Below, piece after piece: positions 21,498 through 30,221 of a stretch of DNA of 64,000 bases. Below the pieces are notes generated by a model. That model worked only from the letters and a program-made list of their open reading frames with translations, ran no database searches and was not told the DNA's origin. The position numbers were made by a program, and so were the translations under genes. This DNA comes from JACOMY01 sp046233115 (GTDB lineage Bacteria > Pseudomonadota > Alphaproteobacteria > Kiloniellales > JACOMY01), in contig JBJXHM010000006.1 of the NCBI GenBank assembly GCA_046233115.1, positions 248,001-312,000 on the forward strand, read 5' to 3'. How positions within the stretch are numbered: position 1 is the stretch's first letter; every line of letters starts with the position of its first letter.

Positions 21498-22502
21498 TCA
21501 GGCGTAGCGCAAGGTCTGGCCGAGGCCCAGGCGCTTGGCCTTCTCCAGCATCGCATGCCCCAGGGCGATATCGGAGAGCGAGAGCCCGCGGTGCCAGAAG
21601 AGAATGGTCTCGCCGTCGCTCTCTCGACCGGGGCGCTTACCGGCCACGATCTCACCCATCTCGGCGTAGAGCGTCTCCTCCGAGAGCCGCCCTCTCTCCA
21701 CGTGCGCGCGCAGGCTGCCCAGTTTGCCGCCCTTGCACTGACCCCAGTCGTCGACCACCATCTTGTCCATCACCTCGGTCAGGCTGAGTTCCACGGCGCT
21801 CATGGTGCCGTAGGGGACGACGAAGTTGCCGGGCTTCACCCAGGCGGTCTTGAAATGCGGGTGCGGCGCCTCCAGGCGCGAGGCCTCGACCTGGATGTCG
21901 GCCCCCTCCAGGCAGTCCTGCCAGGTGTCGACCGCGGTGACCGGCTTGCCCAGGTCGCGGGTGAGACGCTCGGCGAAGCCCTCGCGACTCTCCGGCCGGC
22001 GCGAGTGGACGCGGATCTCCTCGAAGTCGAAGAGCGAGTCCAACAGCCGCACGTTCCAGTAGGAGGAGCCCCGCGCCCCGATATGGCCCAGGATCTTGGA
22101 ATCCTTTCGTGCCAGATACTTGGCGCCGATTGCTGTCATCGCGCCGGTGCGCATGTCGGTGATGTCGGCGGCATCGACCAGGGCGACCGGCATGCCGGTG
22201 CGGGGGTCGAAGAGGTTCAGCAGCGCCATCTCGGAGCGGAGCCCGCGCTTGTAGTTGTCGATGTAGTCGCCGACGATCTTCACCCCGGCCACACCCAGCG
22301 GTGCAATATAGCCGCGCAAGACGTTGAAATGACCACGGAAAGCCGGATCAGGCTCGAGGTGGACACGGGGCTCGATCACGGTCTCGCCGCGGCCTTGGGC
22401 GGCCAGGCCGTCATCGACGGCCTTGATGATCTCGGCGTCGGTCAGCGCCAGCTTGGCCACCTCTGGCCCGCCCAGGTAGGTGAAGTAGATCTCGTCGCTC
22501 AT
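21498..22502 (-). CDS. Ornithine cyclodeaminase / mu-crystallin family protein
   Basis: 334-residue NAD(P)-binding protein of the ornithine cyclodeaminase / alanine dehydrogenase-like family. Family features: VGVK-like GVAGVKIVGDY, RTGAMTAIGAKYLA, and a Rossmann turn read here as GHIGARGSS. Its ATG overlaps the hutF stop (ATGA), so it is translated with hutF. The family includes cyclodeaminases, ketimine reductases and imino-acid reductases; the substrate is not clear. Its place in a hut operon suggests action on an amino acid near glutamate metabolism, but this is inference. Confidence 0.85.
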   Translation of the reverse strand: MSDEIYFTYLGGPEVAKLALTDAEIIKAVDDGLAAQGRGETVIEPRVHLEPDPAFRGHFNVLRGYIAPLGVAGVKIVGDYIDNYKRGLRSEMALLNLFDPRTGMPVALVDAADITDMRTGAMTAIGAKYLARKDSKILGHIGARGSSYWNVRLLDSLFDFEEIRVHSRRPESREGFAERLTRDLGKPVTAVDTWQDCLEGADIQVEASRLEAPHPHFKTAWVKPGNFVVPYGTMSAVELSLTEVMDKMVVDDWGQCKGGKLGSLRAHVERGRLSEETLYAEMGEIVAGKRPGRESDGETILFWHRGLSLSDIALGHAMLEKAKRLGLGQTLRYA

Positions 22503-23881
22503 GCCAGCAGCTCCTTCAAGACACCCCGATAGCGCGCGGCTATCCTCTCCTCGTCGTGGTGGCGGCCCTCGCACAGGCACCAGCGGCCGCCGACGGCGAC
22601 ATCGCGGATCGGGCTGGCGTTGCCGGCGAAGACCAGCGCGTCCAGCCAGGCATCGCCCTGGCGCTCCGCCAGCAACGGATGCTCGGCGTCCAGCACCAGC
22701 CAGTCGGCGCGCGCGCCGACCTCCAGCCGCCCGATCGCCCGGCCCAGCGCCTGCGCACCACCGGCCAGTGCCTGCCGATAGAGCCAGGCGCCGTTGTGTC
22801 CGCCGGCCCCGCCCGCCAGCAGGGTACGCCGCCGCGCCAGCAGCCGCTGGCCGTACTCCAGCCAGCGCAGGTCCTCGACCGCGCTGACCGAAATGTGGCT
22901 GTCACTGCCGATGCCCCAGGTCCCGCCCGCCGCCGCGTAGGGAACCGCCGGAAAGAAGCCGTCGCCCAGGTTCGCCTCGGTGGTCGGGCAGAGGCCGGCG
23001 ACTGCGCCGCTCGCCGCCAGCGCCGCGGTCTCGGCGGCATCCATGTGGGTGGCGTGGACCAGGCACCAGCGCGGGCCGACCGGAAAGCGGTCCAGCAGCC
23101 AGGCGACCGGCCGCTGCCCGCTCCAGGCCTCGCAATCGGCGACCTCCTTGGTCTGCTCGGCGATGTGGATGTGGATCGGCGCGGTGGGATCCAGGCTCTC
23201 CAGGGCCGCCAGCACGCCGCCCAGGCTGGTCTCGGTCACCGCCCGCAGCGAGTGCGGCGCCACCCCCAGATGGGCCTGCGGATTCGCCGCGATCTTATCC
23301 TGCAAAGACACAAGGATTTCAGCGAGTTGGTCTGGAGTGTTCACAAAGCGCCTCTGCCCCGCCCCGCTGGGCTGGCCGCCGAAACCGCCATAGCCGTAGA
23401 GCACCGGAAGCTGGGTGATGCCGATGCCGCTCTCGGCGGCCGCGGCCAGGGTGCGCTTGGCCATCTCGGCACGGTCGGCATAGGGGCTGCCGTCGGCAGC
23501 GTGGTGCAGGTAGTGGAACTCGCCCACCGCGGTGTAGCCGCCCTTCAGCATCTCGACGTAGAGCTGGGCCGCGATCGCCTGCACCTGTTCCGGGGTGATG
23601 CGGGCGAGGAAGGCGTACATGACCTCGCGCCAGGTCCAGAAGGAATCCTCGCCGGTTCCCGCAGTCTCGGCGAGACCGGCCATGGCGCGCTGGAAGGCGT
23701 GGCTGTGCAGGTTGGGCATGCCGGGGATGGTCGGGCCGGCCAGCCGCTCCGAGCCGGCGGGCTCCGCCCCGCTCTCCAAGCCGACGATCCAGCCGTCGGC
23801 ATCGACGCTGAGGCGCACATCGCTACGCCAGCCTTGCGGCAGCAAGGCCCAGGGGGCAAAGAAGTCCTGTGGTCCCGGCAT
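22499..23881 (-). CDS. hutF: Formimidoylglutamate deiminase HutF
   Basis: Amidohydrolase-superfamily enzyme that deiminates N-formimino-L-glutamate to N-formyl-L-glutamate plus ammonia, the fourth step of the five-step histidine pathway. Seen: metal-binding NLHSHAFQRAM, the HIHIAEQ segment, LVHATH, and GIGSDSH. The ATG at 23881 gives 460 residues beginning MPGPQDFF, the family length; in-frame sequence further upstream would run through the HutC operator and into the divergent hutI, so it is leader. Overlaps the next gene by four bases. Confidence 0.92.
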   Translation of the reverse strand: MPGPQDFFAPWALLPQGWRSDVRLSVDADGWIVGLESGAEPAGSERLAGPTIPGMPNLHSHAFQRAMAGLAETAGTGEDSFWTWREVMYAFLARITPEQVQAIAAQLYVEMLKGGYTAVGEFHYLHHAADGSPYADRAEMAKRTLAAAAESGIGITQLPVLYGYGGFGGQPSGAGQRRFVNTPDQLAEILVSLQDKIAANPQAHLGVAPHSLRAVTETSLGGVLAALESLDPTAPIHIHIAEQTKEVADCEAWSGQRPVAWLLDRFPVGPRWCLVHATHMDAAETAALAASGAVAGLCPTTEANLGDGFFPAVPYAAAGGTWGIGSDSHISVSAVEDLRWLEYGQRLLARRRTLLAGGAGGHNGAWLYRQALAGGAQALGRAIGRLEVGARADWLVLDAEHPLLAERQGDAWLDALVFAGNASPIRDVAVGGRWCLCEGRHHDEERIAARYRGVLKELLA

Positions 23882-23949
23882 GGCTTCGAGGTCACACTCC
23901 CGAATGAGGCGGCCCCTGGAGGCAACGGCGCCGCGGTCGCTTGCTGAAA

Positions 23950-23963
23950 CTTGTATAGACAAG
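23950..23963. promoter_or_regulatory. HutC operator between hutF and hutI
   Basis: CTTGTATAGACAAG, a near-perfect palindrome with one central mismatch, lies in the 139-base divergent promoter region of hutF and hutI. The same motif, perfect, lies before hutC (26807-26820). TGTATATACA-type palindromes are the known HutC sites in other bacteria. Repression by HutC and release by urocanate is the expected mode. Confidence 0.8.
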
Positions 23964-24020
23964 TGAGGCCGTGCAAACAATGAGCTGCATCGACGGATCG
24001 AGTGAGAGGTTTCTCGGCAA

Positions 24021-25256
24021 ATGACCCTTGAGCGTTTCGACCATCTCTGGATCAACGCGCGGCTGGCGACCATGCAACCGGGCGGCGCGCCCTACGGCAC
24101 CATCGAGGCCGGTGCGATCGCGACCAAGGGCAAGGAGATCGCCTGGGTCGGCCCGATGGCGGAGCTACCGGGTCCGGCGGCGGAGCTGACCCATGCCCTG
24201 CACGACGCGGAGGAGCGCTGGATCACCCCCGGCCTGATCGACTGCCACACCCACCTGGTCTACGGCGGCGACCGCGCGGCCGAGTTCGAGCTGCGCCTGA
24301 AGGGGGCAAGCTACGAGGAGGTCGCCAAAGCCGGCGGCGGCATCGTCTCCACCGTGAAGGCGACGCGCGCAGCCGACGAGGACGCGCTGGTCGCCTCGGC
24401 CCTGCCCCGGCTCGACGCGCTGCTGGCCGAGGGTGTCACCACCATCGAGATCAAGTCGGGCTACGGCCTGGCGCTAGATCAGGAGCGCAAGATGCTGCGC
24501 GCCGCCCGCGCGCTCGGCCGGCTGCGCCCGGTGACGGTGAAGACCTCCTTCCTCGGCGCCCACGCCCTGCCGCCGGAGTACGCCGGCCGCCAGCCCGGGT
24601 ATGTCGCGGCCGTCGAGGCGATGATCCCGACCCTGGCCGCCGAAGGGCTGGTCGATGCGGTCGACGCCTTCGGCGAGCGCATCGCCTTCACGCCGGAGGA
24701 GGTCGCGCGGGTGTTCCGTGCCGCCAAGGCCGAGGGCCTGCCGGTGAAGCTCCATGCCGACCAGCTCTCCGACCAGGGCGGCGCCGCCCTGGCGGCCGAG
24801 TTCGGCGCGCTCTCCGCCGATCACCTGGAGTACGCCAGCGAGGCCGGCCTGGCCGCCATGGCCGCGGCCGGCAGCGTCGCGGTGCTGCTGCCCGGCGCCT
24901 TCTACGTGCTGCGCGAGACCCAGCTGCCGCCGCTGGAGGCCTGCCGCCGGCTGGGCGTGGGCATCGCGATTGCCACCGACAGCAACCCCGGCTCCTCGCC
25001 GGTGACCTCGCTCCTGCTGATGCTCTCGATGGCCTGCACCCTGTTCCGCATGACGCCGGAGGAGAGCCTGGCCGGGGTGACGCGAGAGGCCGCGCGGGCG
25101 CTCGGACTCGGCGCCAGCCGCGGCACCCTGGAAGCCGGCAAGCGCGCCGACCTCTGCCTCTGGGACATCGAGCGTCCGGCGGAGCTGGCCTACCGCGTCG
25201 GCTTCAACCCGCTGGCCGCAGTGGTGCGCGGCGGATACTTGGAGGCCCCAGCGTGA
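24021..25256 (+). CDS. hutI: Imidazolonepropionase HutI
   Basis: 411-residue amidohydrolase that opens imidazolonepropionate to N-formimino-L-glutamate, third step of histidine degradation. Seen: metal ligands in DCHTHLVYGGDRA, IEIKSGYGL, KLHADQLSD, and the aspartate in ATDSNPGSSP. Length is normal. It is transcribed away from hutF from a shared operator region, and its stop overlaps the start of a rhomboid gene (GTGA). Confidence 0.94.
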   Translation: MTLERFDHLWINARLATMQPGGAPYGTIEAGAIATKGKEIAWVGPMAELPGPAAELTHALHDAEERWITPGLIDCHTHLVYGGDRAAEFELRLKGASYEEVAKAGGGIVSTVKATRAADEDALVASALPRLDALLAEGVTTIEIKSGYGLALDQERKMLRAARALGRLRPVTVKTSFLGAHALPPEYAGRQPGYVAAVEAMIPTLAAEGLVDAVDAFGERIAFTPEEVARVFRAAKAEGLPVKLHADQLSDQGGAALAAEFGALSADHLEYASEAGLAAMAAAGSVAVLLPGAFYVLRETQLPPLEACRRLGVGIAIATDSNPGSSPVTSLLLMLSMACTLFRMTPEESLAGVTREAARALGLGASRGTLEAGKRADLCLWDIERPAELAYRVGFNPLAAVVRGGYLEAPA

Positions 25257-25915
25257 GCTGGCAGCGGCGCCAGCCAGCAGTTGGATCAGGGCGGGGCGCC
25301 ACGGGACTGGGAAAGGCCTGCCTCGTGCTCGGCGGGATCATGTTGCTGGTTCAGCTCTACGTCTCGCAGCTCGACACCCTCGACGAGACGCTGTTCTTCG
25401 GCCACTTCGCGCTCAATCCCGGCGAGGTCAGGGCGGCATTGGCCGGAGAGGCGACGCTGGCCCCTGCCCTCTGGCCCTTCCTCACCTCGCTCTTCCTGCA
25501 CGGCGGCTGGCTGCACCTGGTGAACAACCTGGTCTTCCTGGCGGTCTTCGGCACCCTGGTGGAGCGCCACCTGGGCGGACTGCTGCTGGTGCTACTCTTC
25601 TTCGCCACCGGCATCGCCGGCTCGCTGTTGCAGGTCGCCTTTCCCTACGACTTCGGCCCGCCGGCCTCGCTTGTGGTCGGCGCCTCGGGCGGCCTCTTCG
25701 GCATCATGGGCGTGGCACTCACCTGCGGTGCGCCGGCCATGCGCTCCGGCTCGCCGCAGCGCCGCCTGCTGATCATCCTGATCGCCATCAACGCGGTGAT
25801 CGGCCTGGTTTCGGCCAGCGGCGTCACCGGCGACCTGCTGCTGATCGGCTGGCAGTCTCACCTGGGCGGCTTCCTCGCCGGCCTCCTGCTCGGACGGCTG
25901 GTCAGCCGATCCTAA
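25253..25915 (+). CDS. Rhomboid-family intramembrane serine protease
   Basis: 220-residue polytopic membrane protein with rhomboid signatures: FLHGGWLHLVNN in the second helix region, the catalytic serine S145 in GASGG, and the catalytic histidine H203 in SHLGGFLAG. Six hydrophobic segments are visible. It starts at GTG within the end of hutI (GTGA overlap), so it must be translated with hutI although no role in histidine use is known. Its own substrate cannot be predicted. Confidence 0.87.
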   Translation: MSWQRRQPAVGSGRGATGLGKACLVLGGIMLLVQLYVSQLDTLDETLFFGHFALNPGEVRAALAGEATLAPALWPFLTSLFLHGGWLHLVNNLVFLAVFGTLVERHLGGLLLVLLFFATGIAGSLLQVAFPYDFGPPASLVVGASGGLFGIMGVALTCGAPAMRSGSPQRRLLIILIAINAVIGLVSASGVTGDLLLIGWQSHLGGFLAGLLLGRLVSRS

Positions 25916-25943
25916 TTAAATCCTACATTCAGCTAGTTAACGC

Positions 25944-26741
25944 CTATTCCTGTGCTACCCAGGCAAGCGCCTCCTCGAGCAGCGCCTGCAGCAGCGCCCG
26001 CATCGGCGCGGCGCGCTCCGCGTCGTAGCGGTAGGGCGGGGCCTCGTCCATGTAGGCGACCTGCGCCAGTTCGAGCTGGACCGCGTGTACGCCCTCGTGG
26101 GGCCGGCCGTAGGCGCGGGTGTTGTAGCCGCCCTTGAAGCGGCCATTGGCGACCTGGGTGAAGTCGCCGAACGCCTCGGCCCGGCGCAAGACCGCCGCCA
26201 GCAGCGCCGGGTCGGCGCTCTCCCCGCCCGCGGTGCCGAAGTTGAGGTCCGGCAGGCGCCCCTCGAAAAAGCGCGGCACCAGGCTGCGGATCGAGTGCCC
26301 CTCCCATACCACGATGCGCGGATGGCTGCGGCGCAGGCGGCCGATCTCCTCGGCCAGGCAGGCGTGATAGGGCTGCCAGTAGCGCTCGCGCCGGCGCTCC
26401 ACCTCCTCGGCGTCGGGCTCGCCGCCCGGCGGATAGAGCGGCTCCTCGGCGAAAGTCGAGGTCGGGCAGAGCTCGGTGTTGCTGGCACCGGGGTAGAGCT
26501 CGGCCGAATCCGGCGGCCGGTTGAGATCGATCAGGTAGCGGGAGTAGCGGGCCTGCAGCAAGGTCGCCCCCAATCCGCGCGCGAAGTCGTAGAGCCGCTC
26601 GACGTGCCAGTCGGTGTCGGCGCTCTCGCGCGCCAGCGGCAGCATGCCGCTCGCCTCGGGCTCCGGGATCTCCCAGCCGGCATGCGGCATGGAGACCAAG
26701 AGCGGCGCCTCGCCGCGATGCAGGATGGTGTCGTCCGTCAT
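25944..26741 (-). CDS. hutG: N-formylglutamate deformylase HutG
   Basis: 265-residue N-formylglutamate amidohydrolase that releases formate and L-glutamate, the last step of the HutF-dependent pathway. Family features: LVSMPHAG near the N-terminus, the SRYLIDLNRPP segment, the VWEGHSIRS motif and GYNTRAYGRPHEGVHAVQLEL near the end. The ATG at 26741 follows a strong GAGGAGTGGAG ribosome site; longer forms would cross the HutC operator. Divergent from hutC. Confidence 0.92.
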   Translation of the reverse strand: MTDDTILHRGEAPLLVSMPHAGWEIPEPEASGMLPLARESADTDWHVERLYDFARGLGATLLQARYSRYLIDLNRPPDSAELYPGASNTELCPTSTFAEEPLYPPGGEPDAEEVERRRERYWQPYHACLAEEIGRLRRSHPRIVVWEGHSIRSLVPRFFEGRLPDLNFGTAGGESADPALLAAVLRRAEAFGDFTQVANGRFKGGYNTRAYGRPHEGVHAVQLELAQVAYMDEAPPYRYDAERAAPMRALLQALLEEALAWVAQE

Positions 26742-26806
26742 CTCCACTCCTCTTCCCGCGCGCTCCGGCAGGGCGACGCGTGCAAGCACTGGCCTTCGTC
26801 CGCCAA

Positions 26807-26820
26807 CTTGTATATACAAG
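26807..26820. promoter_or_regulatory. HutC operator between hutG and hutC
   Basis: CTTGTATATACAAG is a perfect 14-bp palindrome in the interval between hutG and hutC. It matches the site before hutF/hutI at 13 of 14 positions. It also argues that hutC starts downstream of it, at 26864, and implies autoregulation. Confidence 0.85.
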
Positions 26821-26863
26821 CAGCTCCGACCCACTGTCACCCCTGACGAAGGAAGCGCCCAGC

Positions 26864-27601
26864 GTGAGCGAGGCCGTCGCCAAGAGCGATCAACCGCTCT
26901 ACCAACGCATCAAGGAGCACATCAAGCGGGAGATCCGCAGCGGCACCTGGCAGGAAGGCAGCCGCGTGCCCTCCGAGAGTGCCCTGATGGCGGAGTTCGA
27001 GGCCTCGCGCATGACGGTGAACCGCGCCGTGCGCGAGCTGAGCGCCGAAGGCTGGCTGGAGCGTGTGCAGGGTGCCGGCACCTTCGTCGCCGGCCAGAAG
27101 CTGCACTCGGTCCTGCTGGAGATCCGCTCGATCCACGATGAGATCGCCGAGCGCGGCGGAAAGCACGAGAGCCACGTGCTGCGCCTGCTGTCGCTGCCGG
27201 CCGAGCCCTGGATGGCCCGCGCGCTGGAGGTGGCGCCCGGCAGCCCGGTGTTCCACTCGGCGATCGTGCACCTGGAGAACGGGCAGCCGATCCAGTTCGA
27301 CATCCGCTACGTCAACCCGGCCTTCGCACCGGGCTACCTGGAACAGGACTTCACCCGCCAGACGCCCTTCGACTACCTGATCGGTCTCGGCCCGATCGAG
27401 GCGGCCGAGCACCGCATCGAGGCGATCATGCCGGACGAGGAGATGCGCCGCGCCCTCAAGCTGGACCGGGGCGAGCCCTGCCTCAGCCTGATCCGGCGCA
27501 CCTGGTCCGGCGGCGTGGTGGTGACCCGCAGCCGGCAGCTCCACCCCGGCAGCCATTTTGCCTTCATCGGACGCCAGGACTATCGCTCCGCGGCCAGCTA
27601 G
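26864..27601 (+). CDS. hutC: GntR-family histidine utilisation repressor HutC
   Basis: 245-residue GntR/HutC regulator: N-terminal winged helix (LYQRIKEHI, VPSESALMAEF, SRMTVNRAVREL) and C-terminal UTRA ligand-binding domain, which binds urocanate in HutC proteins. The GTG at 26864 follows GAAGGAAG and comes after the palindromic operator; an in-frame ATG at 26780 would put the operator inside the gene and is less likely. It lies 18 bases before hutU and is probably co-transcribed with it under its own control. Confidence 0.9.
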   Translation: MSEAVAKSDQPLYQRIKEHIKREIRSGTWQEGSRVPSESALMAEFEASRMTVNRAVRELSAEGWLERVQGAGTFVAGQKLHSVLLEIRSIHDEIAERGGKHESHVLRLLSLPAEPWMARALEVAPGSPVFHSAIVHLENGQPIQFDIRYVNPAFAPGYLEQDFTRQTPFDYLIGLGPIEAAEHRIEAIMPDEEMRRALKLDRGEPCLSLIRRTWSGGVVVTRSRQLHPGSHFAFIGRQDYRSAAS

Positions 27602-27619
27602 AGAAAGCGAGGATCCCCC

Positions 27620-29302
27620 ATGACCCAGAGCAATCCCCGTATCGACAACGCGCGCCGGATCAAGGCGCCGCGCGGACCGGAAATCAGTGCCAAGTCCTGG
27701 CTGACCGAGGCGCCGCTGCGGATGCTGATGAACAACCTGGACCAGGAGGTCGCCGAGAAGCCGGAGGAGCTGGTGGTCTACGGCGGCATCGGCCGGGCGG
27801 CGCGCGACTGGGCCTCCTTCGACGTCATCGTCGACAGCCTGCGCTCGCTGGAGGAGGACGAGACCCTGCTGGTGCAGTCCGGCAAGCCGGTCGGCATCTT
27901 CCGCACCCACGCCGACGCGCCGCGCGTGCTGATCGCCAACTCCAACCTGGTGCCGCACTGGGCGACCTGGGAGCATTTCAACACGCTCGATAAGGTCGGG
28001 CTGATGATGTACGGCCAGATGACCGCGGGCTCCTGGATCTACATCGGCAGCCAGGGCATCGTGCAGGGCACCTACGAGACCTTCGTCGAGGTCGGGCGCC
28101 AGCACTACGGCGGCAACCTCAAGGGCAAGTGGATCCTGACCGGCGGGCTCGGCGGCATGGGCGGCGCCCAGCCGCTGGCCGCGACCATGGCCGGGGCCTC
28201 GATGCTGGCCGTGGAGTGCCAGCCGAGCCGCATCGAAAAGCGGCTTGAAACCAGATACTTGGACCAGAAAGCTACGAGCCTCGACGAGGCCTTGGGGATG
28301 ATCGAGACCGCCCATACCGAGGGCCGCGCCGTCTCGGTCGGCCTGCTCGGCAACGCGGCCGAGATCTTCCCGGAGATCGTGCGCCGCGGCATCCGCCCCG
28401 ACGTGGTGACCGACCAGACCTCGGCGCACGACCCGCTGAACGGCTACCTGCCGGCCGGCTGGAGCCTGGCGGAGTGGGAGCGCCGGCGCGAGCAGGACCC
28501 GTCCGGCACGGTAGCCGCGGCCAAGGAGTCGATGAAGGTCCAGGTCCAGGCCATGCTGGCGCTCCATGCGAGCGGCGTCCCCACCCTCGACTACGGCAAC
28601 AACATCCGCCAGATGGCGCTGGAGATGGGCGAGAGCCACGCCTTCGACTTCCCGGGCTTCGTGCCGGCCTACATCCGCCCGCTGTTCTGTCGCGGCATCG
28701 GCCCCTTCCGCTGGTGTGCGCTCTCCGGCGAGGCCGAGGACATCTTCACCACCGACGAGACGGTGAAGGAACTGCTGCCGGACAATGCTCACCTGCACAA
28801 CTGGCTGGACATGGCCAAGGAGCGGATCGCCTTCCAGGGCCTGCCGGCGCGGATCTGCTGGGTCGGGCTGGGCGACCGAGCGCGCCTCGGGCTCGCCTTC
28901 AACCGCCTGGTGCGCGAAGGCAAGGTGAAGGCGCCGATCGTGATCGGCCGCGACCACCTCGATTCCGGCTCGGTCGCCAGCCCCAACCGCGAGACCGAGG
29001 GCATGCGCGACGGCTCCGACGCGGTGTCGGACTGGCCGCTGCTGAACGCCCTGCTGAACACCGCCTCGGGCGCCACCTGGGTCAGCCTGCACCATGGAGG
29101 TGGCGTCGGCATGGGCTTCTCGCAACATGCCGGCATGGTCATCGTCTGCGACGGCAGCGAGGCGGCCGACCGCCGGCTGGAGCGGGTTCTGACCAACGAC
29201 CCGGCGACCGGGGTCATGCGCCACGCCGACGCCGGTTACGAGATCGCCATCGACTGCGCCCGCGAGCAGGGCCTGAAGCTACCGATGCTGCAGCTGGACT
29301 GA
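27620..29302 (+). CDS. hutU: Urocanate hydratase HutU
   Basis: 560-residue urocanase that converts urocanate to imidazolonepropionate with NAD+ as an electrophilic cofactor. Highly conserved family blocks are clear: LMNNLDQEV, VYGGIGRAAR, GGLGGMGGAQP, DQTSAHDPLNGY and HHGGGVGMG. Length is typical. Its substrate would come from histidine ammonia-lyase (HutH), for which no gene is seen in this window. Confidence 0.95.
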   Translation: MTQSNPRIDNARRIKAPRGPEISAKSWLTEAPLRMLMNNLDQEVAEKPEELVVYGGIGRAARDWASFDVIVDSLRSLEEDETLLVQSGKPVGIFRTHADAPRVLIANSNLVPHWATWEHFNTLDKVGLMMYGQMTAGSWIYIGSQGIVQGTYETFVEVGRQHYGGNLKGKWILTGGLGGMGGAQPLAATMAGASMLAVECQPSRIEKRLETRYLDQKATSLDEALGMIETAHTEGRAVSVGLLGNAAEIFPEIVRRGIRPDVVTDQTSAHDPLNGYLPAGWSLAEWERRREQDPSGTVAAAKESMKVQVQAMLALHASGVPTLDYGNNIRQMALEMGESHAFDFPGFVPAYIRPLFCRGIGPFRWCALSGEAEDIFTTDETVKELLPDNAHLHNWLDMAKERIAFQGLPARICWVGLGDRARLGLAFNRLVREGKVKAPIVIGRDHLDSGSVASPNRETEGMRDGSDAVSDWPLLNALLNTASGATWVSLHHGGGVGMGFSQHAGMVIVCDGSEAADRRLERVLTNDPATGVMRHADAGYEIAIDCAREQGLKLPMLQLD

Positions 29303-29314
29303 TGACAGGCCAAA

Positions 29315-29341
29315 GGCCTCCGCCCCATCGGGGTGGAGGCC
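29315..29341 (+). terminator. Hairpin after hutU
   Basis: A 12-bp stem (GGCCTCCGCCCC / GGGGTGGAGGCC, one G-T pair) with a three-base loop begins 13 bases after the hutU stop. No T tract follows, so it may stabilise the transcript end or be a weak terminator; a stronger one lies at 29488. Confidence 0.45.
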
Positions 29342-29487
29342 ATGGCCGTAGATCCGGGCAGCAGATCCGCCCAGCGCAGCCAACCCAAAAGAAAAGGCTG
29401 GCACGGTCTGGCGGCGCGCAAGTCGAGCTCTCGTAGTGGCCGTCAGTGCCGCCAGTTACCGGTAACCGACGCTGCCCCAAAAAAGCC

Positions 29488-29515
29488 AAAGGGCATCCAA
29501 AGGGATGCCCTTTTT
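29488..29515. terminator. Bidirectional rho-independent terminator
   Basis: An 11-bp perfect stem (AAAGGGCATCC / GGATGCCCTTT) with loop AAAG is followed by a T run on the plus strand and preceded by an A run at 29479-29484, so it can end transcripts from hutU and from the convergent gene at 29535. Confidence 0.85.
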
Positions 29516-29534
29516 CTTTGGGATCTTGAGGCTG

Positions 29535-30146
29535 CTACTGCTTGATCAGCGTGTAGTCGTAGGTCCGGCCGCGATTGATCTCGATCGTGTGCCGGGTCAG
29601 CTTGCCGCCATGCGTCGCTTCGACCATGTAGAATCCCTCGGGAAGGGCGATGCGCGGGCGGGCGCCGGTCAGCACGGCCAAAAGCTTACGGTTGCCGTCG
29701 CGATCCTTACGCCAGGAGAGGACGCGCCAAGCGACGTTGCGACGGTACGGATTGGCGCCGATCTGCGGGATCAGAGCCAGGGTCGCAAAGCCGACGTCTA
29801 GGACGACCATCTCGTTGGTCGGACCATTGACCGCGAAGTTCTGCTCGACGACGAACTGGTCGAGTTGAGCCTTCAGCTTGTAGCGGCCCTCCGGCAAGGA
29901 CACCTTCCCCGGGCCGGTCAGCGACACCGGGGCCTTGACGTCGCTGTCCTTGGTCAGCGGTTCGATGGTCAGGTGGACGTCCGCCAGGCGGTGCGTCTGC
30001 CCTTCGTTGATGTTGACGCCGATCTCGACCGGCTGGAGCTGAGCGGCCACGCCACCGAGCGGTGTCATCAAGAGCAACACCGCCGGCAGAATCATCAGAA
30101 GAAACCGTCCAGCATAGGTGCTGACAGGCATCCTGCATTCTCCCAT
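29535..30146 (-). CDS. Exported hypothetical protein
   Basis: 203-residue protein of unrecognised family with an N-terminal signal peptide (hydrophobic core FLLMILPAVLLLM, cleavage likely after VAA). The mature part is beta-rich with repeated patterns of the type LPEGRYKLKAQ and LPEGFYMVEATHGG, reminiscent of PEGA/carboxypeptidase-regulatory-like beta domains that present short beta strands. An in-frame ATG at 30131 is an equally possible start. It is isolated, convergent with hutU across a terminator. Function unknown. Confidence 0.75.
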   Translation of the reverse strand: MGECRMPVSTYAGRFLLMILPAVLLLMTPLGGVAAQLQPVEIGVNINEGQTHRLADVHLTIEPLTKDSDVKAPVSLTGPGKVSLPEGRYKLKAQLDQFVVEQNFAVNGPTNEMVVLDVGFATLALIPQIGANPYRRNVAWRVLSWRKDRDGNRKLLAVLTGARPRIALPEGFYMVEATHGGKLTRHTIEINRGRTYDYTLIKQ

Positions 30147-30221
30147 TGTATCTAATCCCTCGGGAATCCAAGCCCCGGTATAGCACGTCTTTCTAAACCG
30201 GAATGCGGAGTTGTGACAAGG

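Noticed and set aside
25933..26883. Second long minus-strand frame overlapping hutG
   Set aside because: Alternate frame of hutG; the family motifs are all in the 25944-26741 frame.
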